64,000 nucleotides of DNA from Pestalotiopsis fici W106-1 (lineage: Eukaryota; Ascomycota; Sordariomycetes; Amphisphaeriales; Sporocadaceae), in contig NW_006917095.1 in NCBI RefSeq assembly GCF_000516985.1, positions 1,424,677-1,488,676 on the forward strand, in the 5' to 3' direction. Within the stretch, counting starts at the first letter, position 1, and every line of letters begins with the position of its first letter. Under the pieces are notes generated by a model. That model searched no databases. It had not been told where the DNA came from and was given only the letters and a program-made list of their open reading frames with translations. Of the stretch, positions 48,163-61,200 are shown piece after piece. Position numbers and translations under genes: made by a program.

Positions 48163-51100
48163 GCTCTCCTCTTTGTGCGAAATCTCCGGCCAGTTAATAC
48201 TAAACACAAGCTGGACTAATGTGATCGTCCAAAGCGGTGTCCGAGGCGTCTACCTTCTATTATTCTCTCCTGCTTCAAAAGGGGGGATGCACATCGTCGA
48301 TGATGATGATGATGTCGAGTGCATCGAAATAATGGGAGGGGGGAAAGAAAAACATATCGAGGTTGCATTTCCCAGCTTTGCCGCGATTGAGGCGTTAAGC
48401 TGTGCAAAATTGCCGTGCAGCCGCAGACGCTCAAGTCTTAACGTTTTTGGCGATGCAATATCTTGATGCAGAGTGTAAACGGGTAGGTACGTACTGCATG
48501 TACATCTACCCTACCGACATGCCCAGACAGAAACGACTACTACTACCTACTTGACCCAACGGCAGTCGACACCGGTGGGGAGGTGGAATAACAACCATCA
48601 CAAAGAAAACTCAATTGCTTGCCCACATATTTTGGCTTGCATCATACTCTTTCAGCCTGAATCGGTTGGTCCACGGCGAATGGGATTTCTCATTTCGCAT
48701 TCCACCAGTGGTCACTTGTCTTGTGAACTTGCTGCTACTATATCGACAACGCAAGGCCCGTGGGATGATGAAATCACGATTGCAATCTGTATACACATCA
48801 TTGGACTACCCAGACATCATCTGGGACCCCCCCGGAGAGTGAGAGAGGGGCCGATCCATGCCTCCCACGTACTGTGCATGCAAAATGCCATCCGCCCATG
48901 GGTCTTTCAAAGTGGGTGGTATTCCTAGTGGTGTCTGCCCACCCACATAGGCAGGGACTTTTGGCCTAGTCTCGGCAGCTGTGGTCGGAGAAGTCTACCT
49001 ATTGGTCTGCCGATGGGTGCCAGTCGTCGTGTGGCGCTCAGCCCAGGATGCTACGTCCTTGTCCAACTCCCGAAAACGGCCTCCTACAGATGCTGCCGCA
49101 GCGAGTGGCGCTCCCTCACCCTATTGAGGCACGCTTGGATCCAGCCGCAGTGTACCATATGCTACATCGTAAAGGCGGCTGACGCTACGATACAACAGTA
49201 TCTATTCCGTAGGTATGTGTGCTCGCTTTTTTTTTTGTTTTGGTGGCCGCCTATTGTCAATGTTCGTTTTCTCTTCCACCTATATTGTGCGCCTGACGGC
49301 ACGGCATTTACACAGAAATGCAGATCTCGGCCGTGATTCTAGCCTACCCTTATGAGTTGACACATCTACAAACCATTAGCCAAAACGGTTCACAGGGTCC
49401 AAACTCTGAACCAACTACCGTGGAGTAGAGGTACACAAGCTCAAATAGCTGACGACAAAAAAGCACGCCATCTCTAACTCTAAAGGCAAACATGCTCGCT
49501 TGATCCAGCACTACGTATTTCGTGCAATAGCTCATACTTCATCACCATGTCGAGCATCCAGTAGAAGAGATCTTGATCAATTATCCACTCGGCGGTTTCT
49601 GCCTTTGGAGCGGCGGGACTACCGGCACACAACGAAACGCGCATACGTTGACAAGGTATCAGGCTTTCCTCTTGAGCCTCAGCCTTTTTACATCTGGACT
49701 ACCGGACCGACCTAGTTGTATCTTTACCGCATGTTAAAAACTTATCTTGAGAACGATGCCTCCAGCGTGCCTGCGTTGTTTCAGCTTGGCATCAGAAGAG
49801 ACTGGGCAGCGAAGTTTTCCTGCTCACGGAAGCAGTCATCTTTGCATATCATCCCTGTGCAAGGTAGCATCTACCACCCTATGCACAGGAATGGGACCGA
49901 CATTGAAACGGCGCAAATGTCAGGGACACTAACACATGCTTTCTGGAAGCTAGTGACTGAGAGCGAAAGCGAAATCAAAACTCAAAAAGATTGAAAAAAT
50001 AAAGACTAAAATACACTGTTGGTTAACTTTTTGGGTACAAGATATTGTGTCAATCACCCACAAGGTGGTCTCCGTCAAAAGATACGGTGGCCCGAGTTAC
50101 TTGCCGTTCCCGTGGCGAGCCGGCGAAAGGCCTCACCAGGTTTGGGCTCGGTTAATCCCATGACCCCTGGCCTTCCATTAAGGGAGTCCCATAAATTGTA
50201 CTCTCACCGTTTTGACGTTTCGCAATGATAAAGATCTCTTTTATGATCGACAGTCAGGCCCGTTCGGCCGACGGTGGAACTGCGCTTGCGTCGGACTCCA
50301 CGAACCAACTCCGAAAAGAGCACAGCAGTTCGCCATGCCCAAGACGATGGGAAAGAAAGAAAAGAAAGAAAAGAGAAGGGGCTCGGAATTTTGCCGGAGA
50401 TCGAGCTGCCCCGTGTCCGTCAACATCATCAGAGTGCGACCCTCTCTTGCAAGCACAAAGGGCACAGAGCAATAAATATACAGGGCCCCAGCTCCAGCTT
50501 TGACCAAAGGAGATTGTGCTGCGGTACACTAGATTCCCACGCACACAGTTAAACTCCCTGCTCTTATTGACCCCCGCATATACGGAGGCTTGGAAGGGTT
50601 GTGTAATAGACTTTGCTCGGCCCTGCTCAAATAGGCAACGAGTACGGGATGCCCACTCGGTCCTCTTGCCGAACCAACCGAATACATTTCCTTTGCGGCG
50701 GGAACGGTACTGATTGGTCGAGCTTGTCATATGGGTGTCGTACTGCCGACGAGGGATGTACTCAGTAGTGTACACAGGAATACAGTAAGTCATATCTCAA
50801 ATGGCCCATGGATCATGTCCTTGAAGCGAGCCGTAATGCCATCTTGCAATAATTGGAGAGCTTCGCACGCACACGCCCAGATATTACTCGTGCTCACGCA
50901 GTATTCTGATTGCTAATCTCCAGTTGGTCACCATCGGAAAACAAAAAAGCGCAAAAAAACCAACCCCGTGGGCTCTGTGGCCGGCACATCACACGGCAAT
51001 AAAAACCCCGTCAGCTTGCATCAGATCGTTTATGACCGGCAGCGAGCAAGTCGACGGCGTGCAAAAGACGACGCTTGGCGGCCTAATGGTTCTAGTATGA

Positions 51101-51722
51101 CCTAGAGTCTCACTCTCGCGGCTTTTGGGGCTTCTAGAAGCCCTCAATAGTGTCAGCTCGCTGGGCCCAGTATGACTAGGGTAGAACCACGAGAGCACAA
51201 TACAAGGCTGATTGGGGCTCCGCTGGCTGAACCGACTTCCCTTTCTGGCGCCTGCGCCGATCGTATCGCACGATGGCCCCGAGGCAGAAATTCGATAGTC
51301 TTGCTGTGAGGGAAGAAAATAGGGTCCAAATATCACATAGTATGCCCACGACACGTCGCTGCTTATGCTCTTTTCTGTGCCCATAGGTAAGGCAGGTAAG
51401 CCCATCATGTATGAATGTGTTGGTTCTCTTCTATGCCCTTTGCTGGAAATGGACATCGTGTCATACGCCATCAAAGCGCGGCCCAAAGCCCAAGCGGGCT
51501 GAGATGAGGTTTTTCCCACCCCCAAAATCCAGCCACCTAGGCAATCTCTTGCCTTTATGTGGCAGAGCGCCATCAGACGACACCAATCACACATTGGCTC
51601 TTGGGCTGGTGCAGTTGCACGAGAAGCATTACAACTTGCCATGAACTATTCAGCCCAACTGACTTGCGTCTGGCTGCATTAGAGAATAATGATGATATCG
51701 ACGACATAACAAACCCTCTTGT

Positions 51723-51741
51723 ACACACACACACACACACA
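51723..51741. repeat. AC microsatellite
   Basis: Uninterrupted CA dinucleotide run. Confidence 0.8.
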
Positions 51742-54700
51742 ACGTCATGGGAATGATGGTTGCAGGCGGAATGAATCCGGGCACAGGTCGTCACTAATAA
51801 TAGATCACTGAGCTGGCTATTGGCTTGTCATGTTGCGAGCTAATTGGCTCTTGATCGGCACAAAGTACACGGGCGCTTCCTCTCTGGGAAATCAATCGTC
51901 TGTTCAATAATGGGCAATAGACCGGGAACTTCCGAACGTTTTTCTTCTTCTTCTTCTTGTCTCAAAACGTCATGTTACTATAGCATTTGGCAGATATATG
52001 CCGACAGATGTTCGCATCAGGTTCATACTACGTTAATATATCTCGTGGTGCTTATCCACGCTTGTGATACAGAAATAGATTTAGGAGGGTGGCCATCATG
52101 GTGCCCCAATGCTACTACTACCACTAGGTTGTAGAGGTTACTACAACTAAAGCTGTCGCTCACCCCAGATTCAAATTATGCTGAAAAAAAGGCCAGCGAA
52201 GCGCCTCTCTCGCAAGCGGTCAACGGTCGGTCGTACGGTCATGACTTATGGAAACGCCACCGCGGCAAGTGGCCTCTTTTTTTGAGCCGGAAAGCCGTTA
52301 TGTATGGACAAGAGGCGTTGTCCTTTCGTCATGGGGCGCTTAATTATTCTTGGTCTCGTCGTTTCTGTCATTTCTAGAAGGGGAAACAGAATGTTTGCAA
52401 AGAATATTATTTTCACACTCTCATTGTTACATGGCCAATTTAGTAGGCTCGGCAGTCTATTCCGTTGGCCTGACAGCGGGCTTCGTCTTTTCTTCCCTCG
52501 CTACCAGAATTGCTAACCCCCAAAGGTGCGCCACGAGTGCGCCCACCTGCCATTCTCATCGAAGGGAGGAGGGGGGGCTCCAAAACTGTCCTTTAAGCGA
52601 ACTTTGGCCTGTAACGCTCTTTTTATTTTCTCCCGTGACGGTAATCTCATTGTGACATTGTCCAAAGGAACCCTGCTCGGATCAGAGAAGAAAAGAGATA
52701 GTACTGTACATATACATATGTCTTGGTTTTGGAGGGGGTGGTCCCCACAGTCTGGGGGTGGGAAAGAGAGATGCAGCAAGCCAGCAACATGCCCGCTCTG
52801 CTTTCGCTTTTCTTGCTGGTCAATAGAAAAATGTCATGGTCTCTGTGTACGGAGAGAGGGACCCTCACAGCACGATGATAGAGTACATACAGCCGAAGTG
52901 GGAATTTGCCCAGTGGGTTGCGCACCCCGGGCGAGAGCCGCGCCAGCGCGACAAGGGCATGGATACAGAGGCAATTTCACTCATGCAGCTGCGGAGTTTC
53001 GGCCGGTACCAGCAGAGCAAGAGGCTCGCGAGGGGGGCTCGTCTCCGTATCCCCCTCGTTACGTATTATGTAGCGTACGGTGAAAGAAGAACCCCTCTCC
53101 CAGCTGAGAATATGCGAGTGAAAGAGTGTGGGTGTGTATGCGTGTGCGTGTGCCCAGACAAGTAAAAAAATTTTTTTTTGTTTTGTATATCGATCAAGAC
53201 ACTTGAACAACAACAACAAGGGGGTTCGCTTCGGTAAGCATGTGTTCCTGCAGAAGATCATCTGAAATCGACAAGTAACGGGCTTTTGGTGGACCCTCTG
53301 CCCTTGTGTTACCCGGTGCAAGGGAAGGGGTGAGCAGGGTCGAGTATAGGGAATACTACTATGGCATACTAGGAAGTACGTGTATACTTTGGGTCGGTAG
53401 GCCAAAGTCAGGCCTTGACCCCTGGTTCTAGAGGGGGAAAAACACAGATGGGTTGCTTCGTTGCAGGTCAAAATCGAACTCCCGAATGCACACCAAGCCG
53501 AGACGTGGTAGCGGTCGAAGTTTATTGTCCGGCATATACAATTATGCTTGTGATTCCTCCTCAGTCCTCACCCACATGATTCGTTCTGGAAATACGCATT
53601 AGAATCCATTGGTGGTCCTGTTGGCCAAGCACAGCAAAAACACCAACCACGGACGGCACAGGGTCTCCGATCCAAAAGGCTTTGCGGAAGCATGAGCCGA
53701 AGATGCAGCTTTAGCAGCATCTGTGGTAAGTAAAGTAAGATGGGGGATCTGCAACGCCAAAAACCCAGCCAGCCCCTCTCCGATTACTTCATTGCCGTCT
53801 GGGAGATGGAGATTCTCTTGTTCTCTTGTTACTTGAACTCCGTGTCGGATGTCTCCAGCGTGTCGGTTGCTTGTCCGTTGGCAAACGGAAACACTGAAAA
53901 TCCTACGAATCGGGCGGGTTCCAGTGTGGAAACCTGGAAACGACATTTGGGGGGTTGATCCTTGAGGTCATTGTGTCGGTCTGAAACTACCGTGATGGAT
54001 CTCCGTTAGGCATGACTTTTTTTTCTTCCCTCTCCTTCAACTCGGGAATACTCCTGTTATCGCCGAGCCCTTGTGCAAGGCCCTTACAACAACGAGGACG
54101 CGGCGCTCGTCACGAGACTAAACAGGACTACGCAATACCATCTTGACTGCCTTGATTCGTCTCGTGATAAGCACAGAAAATCAATCGCAACATACCCTCC
54201 CAGTGATTGCGCCACCTGGGCATCTGGCAGGGAAGCCGTTTCACCTTGAACGCCACGCAACTGAGCCAACAGAAAAATCATGCTCAAGGGGACGACTACA
54301 GAGTAGTATGGGGATAGCCACCCTTTCCTAGATTGATAGATAACCTATATTGGACAAATCTATGCAATGTGGTATCGCGCCGTTCCACCGTCATGGTTGT
54401 CTTGAGGAGACGCTGTCTTTTTCCCCAATGAGCACTATACCACAGCCAAGAAAGTGGCTTACAAGCCGTCAACAAGCAGCTGGCACACTAACTATTGCTA
54501 CTATGTACAGCCAAATAGAGGGTGGACGGGGGGAATACCAGCCAAGCCAAGCAAATGCCAGCGAGATCATACCGCATATCTGTTGCATAGGATCTTCACT
54601 ACACACCGGTCTTCTCAATATGCAAAGCGCGTCACAGTCTTGATACAGACAAGCAAGGTGGTGGATATACGGCAATCCCCTACTATGACGGTCCAGCCAC

Positions 54701-57700
54701 CACCTGCGTCTGCCGACATGTCAGATGTCAATCTGTCTTGTCTGACCGTTCGTCTTGTCTGTCTTTGTCTGCGATTTGCGTTTAATAAGAGCCAGGATTC
54801 TGGAAGCCCGCTATAGGATCAGCCCCTATTCGCCAATCTGCTACCTGGATGCCGACTGTACCTAGTCCCGGTTGTCGCTCGCAGACTGCCGAAACGTTAT
54901 TTGATTTGACTGCAATTTCGCATCCACCATCAATGACGACAGGCCGCACGCACTTCCTTCCCAAGATCGAAAAGGGCCACGCAGTGTGTGCCGCTTCCGT
55001 CAGTTTAGGTAGATGGGGGGGGAGGTGGAAGAGGGGACCTATCTATCCGTTCGGCAATATCCCACCCCACTGGGCCGCTGCAATCTCTCTTCCTTCTTTT
55101 TCAGCTCTGAAAGAAAAGCTGCTCGCAGTAAGTAAACCTGCCCGTCCCGCCCACAAAAAGCGGCCCCATACCTCATTTGCACAAGAAGCTCGTCAGTCAT
55201 TACTCAGCTAATCTAGCGTCCACTGCCTCGGTCCCGAGGAATGACACCTGGCTTTGCTTGCGCGTAAAACGGGAAAACTAATGACTACTGTAGTTTTGCG
55301 GAGATGTGGTTTGTAAGGGCGAAGAAAAAAAACCGAGTCCAAAAAAAAAACACAGACACAAGACCACCATTTGTGTTACCAAGGTAAGGTAGGGACAAGG
55401 TAATACCTGGCACACTAAACCACTTCAGTCATGTCTCTCGTTCGAACAATGCCTTGGAGAACCAGGGAAATCTTACATTGTCAACGTCACATCTCGGACC
55501 GATCACCACGTGTTGAGCAGCCTGGCCTGCCTGCATGGGACGAATAAGACGGCAGCCTCGCCGTTCTCTTGGCCTCGGTTCGGTTGCCCTCTGTTCGATG
55601 CCCTGTCCTTTCCTTTCCTTTTGAACGGGTGGGCGGTTCGCGTTTGCGGTTACGTGCAACGGTTACCCTTATAACTAAACTACCTTGCAGCTTACATGGA
55701 GCAGAATGCCATGGGTCATTCCGTGCCACATTTGCTTTTTTTTCTTTCTCTGTTACTTTATCATATTTCTCTGCCGAGACAAAATGACTTGAACAATGGT
55801 GCATATCATGGCTTGACCATTTCCCCAAGCGATATAAGAAAACAATGAGATTGATTGCGAGAATCGAACGAAAGTCGGTATGGGTATGGTAATGGGAAAT
55901 TCCTTCCCCCGCCCCGGCTTAACAAAATTAAGGTACGCTGGACCCCTACCAGCGTCGCATTAGGGGAGATGCAACTTCGGCCGAGAAATCCCGCCTTTGG
56001 AGCTTGTTCCTATTCTTAGATTTGTCTACCTACCTAACTAGCCCACGAGACTGGACGCTTACCCATTTTCACTCTTTCTGGTCATTTGTTCTCGTTTACC
56101 GACATAGCGACCCAACTAGGTTCCCTAAATGATGTGGTGAAAAAGTAGTTGGCTCTCACACTCTCGCTCGCTTCCCCTCGAGATGCACGATTACATTTTG
56201 TGGGTGCGGAGAAGAAAAACATGCCTGGCACTGAGGAGAGAATCATGAACTCTGATTGAGGGAATTATCCCGCTGATACCCTTGTGGGACAATTCTTCCG
56301 GTCATGGCTTGTTCCACAAGCCAGCCGGTAGAGTAGGTAGATGAGAGCCGCTTTGCTTTGCATGCTGTAACTTACTTTATTATGCAGTAGTACGTCAATA
56401 ACTCGAGTACGTACAATAAATGCATTTCCTAGCACATGAAGCTTGTCCTGGAAGCCCGTCCAATATGCAGCTGCTCCTCCGTCTTTGCAACAACCAACAA
56501 CCCATGGCTCGGCATTCCTTGGGTCGGCTCTTTTAACGTCCCCCCTACTACATGTGCACTAAAATGAATCCCTTGGTATGGATTTGATCGGGCCCCATCT
56601 CTCCATACACAGGTATATATCCATACAAGTCATCTTAAAGCTCAGTTCGCCTCGTACCGCCTCGTACCGGTCGCTAACCCCTGCGCTTACGGGCAGATAG
56701 TTGAAGCTCTAAGCCACAAAACGGGCCAACTGGTTATCATTTGCCTCGCTGGTAACCGACTATAATCGAACTGCAGCAGAAATGCCCTTCCAGTTTTGAT
56801 GCTAGTCTGGCGGAAAACGCTGCCTCCACCAGGTAGGTATACAGCAGACAATGGGTCAGATTTGCATCGACAAGCATTGGGAGTTATTGCCAGCAAATTT
56901 GAGACAAAAAAACTTATTCGCCAAAAATACCACCGGCGTGGATTTTTAGGGTGGGATGAGAAAGGATGGACGACTTGAAAAGCACTAATAAGGGGAATTC
57001 TGGTCCATGGTAATCACGACGTCAGTGAGACTGGCGCTACCAGCAGACTTTTTAGGAAAGATTTATAGTGCTCCCGTCCATACGCGCGCTTGATGTCAGC
57101 AATTTATTCCAACAATGACCCAGACGACGGACGGGGTCTTAAGCTTTCAAAGCTGGGGGGAAAAAGAGAGAGAGAGAAGAAGCTTTGTTTGACAAGAACC
57201 TGCATGCGACCTGTTTGTTCTCTTCCTTCTAGGTTTTCTGACACGCAAGCCCACCCATCCAATATACTCGCACGAGCGAGTGGTAAGTTGAGTTTGCGAA
57301 CCTGAAAATAAAAGGGACAGACCGTTCTCTGGTTAGTGGCAACCATCTGCCTGCCCGGTAAACTAGGCAAAGACCATCTCAACGCTTCAGGCATGCTGAT
57401 CGCGAAGCCTACTTACTACAATGGACCTGTCCAGAACGCCGTCTTGGAAAGTAACGGCGACCTCAGACGAGGGAGGAGGTGGGCAACAGCCCCCCATTTG
57501 TGTCGAGATATTTCTGGCTAGACTTCCAATTTTTTCTTCTTCCATTTTTGATATTGACGATTACTAGCCGGGCTCCTGAGTAAAGCGTCCAATCCCTTGA
57601 TACATGTCGTTTTGCAAGAAACCTACAGGTGTACCGTAGATGGGTATCTAGGCAGGTAGGATGAAGCTTTGCCTACCATGTGCATACCGTTGTATGTACA

Positions 57701-58240
57701 AGTGACTTGACTGTTTAGAAAAAAACCTTCTCGCACCCAAGTGCCGGTATGTGTGGCCCCAACTACCACGCCATGAGGCAAAGGGAGGGATAGCTCTCTC
57801 GAATGGGCGTCAAGAGAATCAGATGCCTTTTGCAAGCTAGGGCTAGCAAATATCAGATTTCCCTTTCCTCCCCCTCCAAAATTCGACAAGTGGTTGTGGT
57901 TCACCCCTCTCCAAAGGAGGAATGGGAATGGATGGGGCCCTCTAACCTCGCTGCAAGAGAGAAAATCCTGAAGGATCACAACCCATGCCAAAAGCCACGA
58001 GGGACAGCCTTTTTCATCTTGACTTCGACTTTTGACCCATCAAGACATCCCAGGGGCCCCCTCCAATTGCCCCAGGGAATCGTCATTGCCCGGTTGGTGT
58101 TATTCCCAGAAGTAAATGCCAAGATACATATGCCTGGCTTCCGATGCCCCTTGACACACGACTGTTTGCCTTTTTGCCTGCCTTGCTAGCAGATGACCTA
58201 CCCTATGGGAATTGACTCAGAAATGCGTTCCATCCCCGGT

Positions 58241-58268
58241 GAACGAACAAACGAACGAACGAACGAAC
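58241..58268. repeat. ACGA microsatellite
   Basis: Tandem GAAC/ACGA tetranucleotides with one AA interruption. Confidence 0.75.
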
Positions 58269-61200
58269 TGGCGAGCAAGCGGCACGGAAGCGAAGCGAGT
58301 CCGGTGGAAAGGGGGATAGGAATAGGCAGGCAAGTCAGCGAATGGAGCGAGCCCAAGCGAGCCTTTCCTTCGCGTGCCGAGTCGCTTGCCGTTTTCCCTT
58401 TCTTCGTCCCGTTCTAGGCTGCTTCTGATTAAAAAGAATTAGGCTGTCTCTTTTTCTGTAGGTAGTGTGTTGGCTGGCGTTTCTTGCTCCCCTACAAGTG
58501 TTTTTAGCCAGCCCCAGCCAGCCGGTGTCGAAATCTCAAAGAGAAAGAAAGCAGGTCGTCTTGTTGAAATTGGGGTCAAGCCAGCCCTGCAGGGTGTCGG
58601 ACAAAAAGAGAAAATAGCTACTCTGGTCTCCTTTCTGGGCTGAGGAGAGGGGGGAAGTAGGAAGAGATCTGCTTGGACCGCCCTCGCCTAGCTTGAGCTC
58701 CCCCATCCATCCCCCCCTTTGGACTCACTAAACAGCTCGCTCGTGCTGCAGTTATGGAATGTTCCGTTCCTTTTTTCCCCTTTGGCATCCACTAGAGTAT
58801 ACCAAGCCTCCTCATGTGGAGAGGGCTGGTGATTTTGTGACTGGTGACCCGCCTTCAGTTGCGAAGACAATCAACCATTCTCCCCATCATGTGGGAAGCT
58901 AGATACAACTCTACTCTTGCGCGGTTAGACCAAGTATCCTATACCTTGCAACCACTCTAGATCCTTCGAGCTGAAAAAAAGACCGAGTCAAAGACGCGTT
59001 TATTTACCTTATTCAAGTTTCTGTCTGCCTATCTTTGGGGGCAGGCGACGAATTACCTAACGTATACCAAGGGGGGTACACAGGTGTTTAGTTTTCCGCG
59101 CTTAGTGTACACCCTTGTGTGCTTCATTATACGCGAAGACTGTCTGTCTCTACCTGGTGGTTTGGCGTCTGTCTGCATGTTGCCTGCTCTCGGTTGGAGG
59201 GAACATCAGAAAGGGGAGGGGGGAGTGTAGTGCCTCTGCCCCCTATTGACGTTGAAAGTGAAACACATTCAAGTGCAACAACGTTGCACGGGCATTGCAG
59301 ATCTCACGAGGCAAATTCAGAGAAAGAAACGAGAGCCAGTGAATTTGATCAATCTTACCATCCTATTCGTCCTTGCTGCGTGGGAAAAAGGTTGCATATG
59401 CAGCCTGACTACGTTTTAGAGCTCCCCACGAGAGAGAGAGAGTTCGGTAGGATTCCTCATGCATCGTCAGTGTTACCTGGTATGACTTTCTGGCAGAGAA
59501 AGTGATGGAAACTCTGGGGCCTGTCATCTTTGTCCGTGCCAAGTTGCCCTACTAACACCCATGGCTATATTGTAGTTAGTACTATCGTCGAAATTGGCTT
59601 GATGATATGCACCCGAAGCCGTCGACACAGGGGCATGGCGTGATGTACATCAAAATCATGAAATCTGGAATGTCTAGTTCCCAGCGAGTATTCTGGAAGG
59701 GAAATTTCCATGCCTGAACTATCCAGATAGAGGTTAAAACTTGCCCTACAGGGGGCCCGAGAATAGATGCTGCATAGGTAGTGTGTAGATCGCCGATCCT
59801 GATTCAATATTGTCGCTTGGGTGTTGGGTCGGCCATATGGCCTGGACATACTAACGAGTCGAATACCAGGAAGATGGCATCAGTTTGACTCAAGACCAAA
59901 TCCACGTATACTGTTACCTGTCAGGATGTTCGGGATTAGAGCCGAATACGATGCTCCATAGGTCCCTGTAATGAGGGAGACGAGAATGGGTTAGCAGAAG
60001 CTCTTGTACGGGTACATTGGCAAGAGAGAAGCGCTTGTATCTTATCCACGCCTGACTCCTATTGCCTTCACGGGTTCTTGCATGGCTAATGGAAGGGCCG
60101 TGAGAGTTGCCGGCGACGCTGCGTCTTGGGGGCTTGGATATCACCATAGCGTTCGTCGTGGTTCGACCCAACCGGGCGCCTCTCCTTGAGACAAGGTAGC
60201 TACGAGCTCAGTCTGCCCGTGAAGGCTGGCAATGTCGAAGGGTCGAGGGGATGCACACACATGAATGAGGCAACTTTGCCCTCTTGGGACGATTTGAGAG
60301 TCCTTGTAGCTTGTAGTTAGGCAAACGTGCCCCGAAATGGAACCGTCAGGGTCGCTTCGAATCGATCTTGAGTGTTATCCATGACAGCCCTCGTACGGAT
60401 CCTCTTGCGTGTATGAACGTCCCGACTCCTGGTTCTTGCTCTCACCGAAATCAAGTGGCATATTATTCGTCGTATGGTCAGCAGAGAGGCCCCTCTCACA
60501 TCGTTACGTTGTCCAGCAAAGACTGTTTCTCAAGCTTTACGTTTTGGCTCTCACGCATCACTACTGGGTAATGCTGCTCCACTCAAGAGGTGTTGATGTT
60601 CACGATTGGCACTTTACACATACCCCCTTCGGTACCGAGGGCTCATCGTCGTTGCGGTACGAGTACGATGACGAGCTCCAAAGCTCATGTGCCAGGTCCA
60701 GAAATAGCATCGATGAGGAGCCGGGTCTTGCTCGAGAGAGACAGCTCGGCGGGACCAAAGAAGGCATCATCTTGGACGCTCGTCATTTGTCTTCCCGCTC
60801 TCCATTCATCGTGTAAGACTTTTGAAACCATTTTTCCCGTTCTGCCGCACCTGCAAACGGGAGGAACCGATGCTGACCACTTGAGATCAATCACGCGACG
60901 CCTTAAGTTGCGATGCGAGGAACGACAAGGGGATGGAATAAAATGAAAATCTTATTCACCTATCACGGCTGGATTCGACTTTTTCTGCTATTCTTTCTAT
61001 TATTATCACCATCGTTGTTCGGCTCCTGGAGAAGAGGCCCAAAAATAGAAAGGAGAAGATCGTTCTTTTGGCCCGTTCTCGAAGGATTGGGGGTGGCGGA
61101 GCCAAAGAGCCGCAACTGGTCAACCCCGTAATATAATGGATAAGCTTGAAGGATCGTCACCGTTTTTTTGTTATGGGGCACATATACCGATGGATACCAG

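Noticed and set aside
50254..50793. 179-codon minus-strand frame
   Set aside because: Low-complexity segments (Phe/Leu-rich from a GAAA repeat) and no family resemblance.
50989..51642. 217-codon minus-strand frame
   Set aside because: No recognisable domain, no hydrophobic pattern and no flanking splice or start context. Not enough to call a gene, although a transcript would change that.
55859..55960. GTTCGATTCTCG T-loop-like word with a strong hairpin nearby on the minus strand
   Set aside because: The 7-base loop lacks the invariant T33 and the arm spacing does not make a cloverleaf.
59565..60171. Possible two-exon minus-strand gene with TTACAG acceptor and GTAACA donor around 59924-59973
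   Set aside because: The signals are plausible, but the joined peptide has no recognisable family and no credible first exon.
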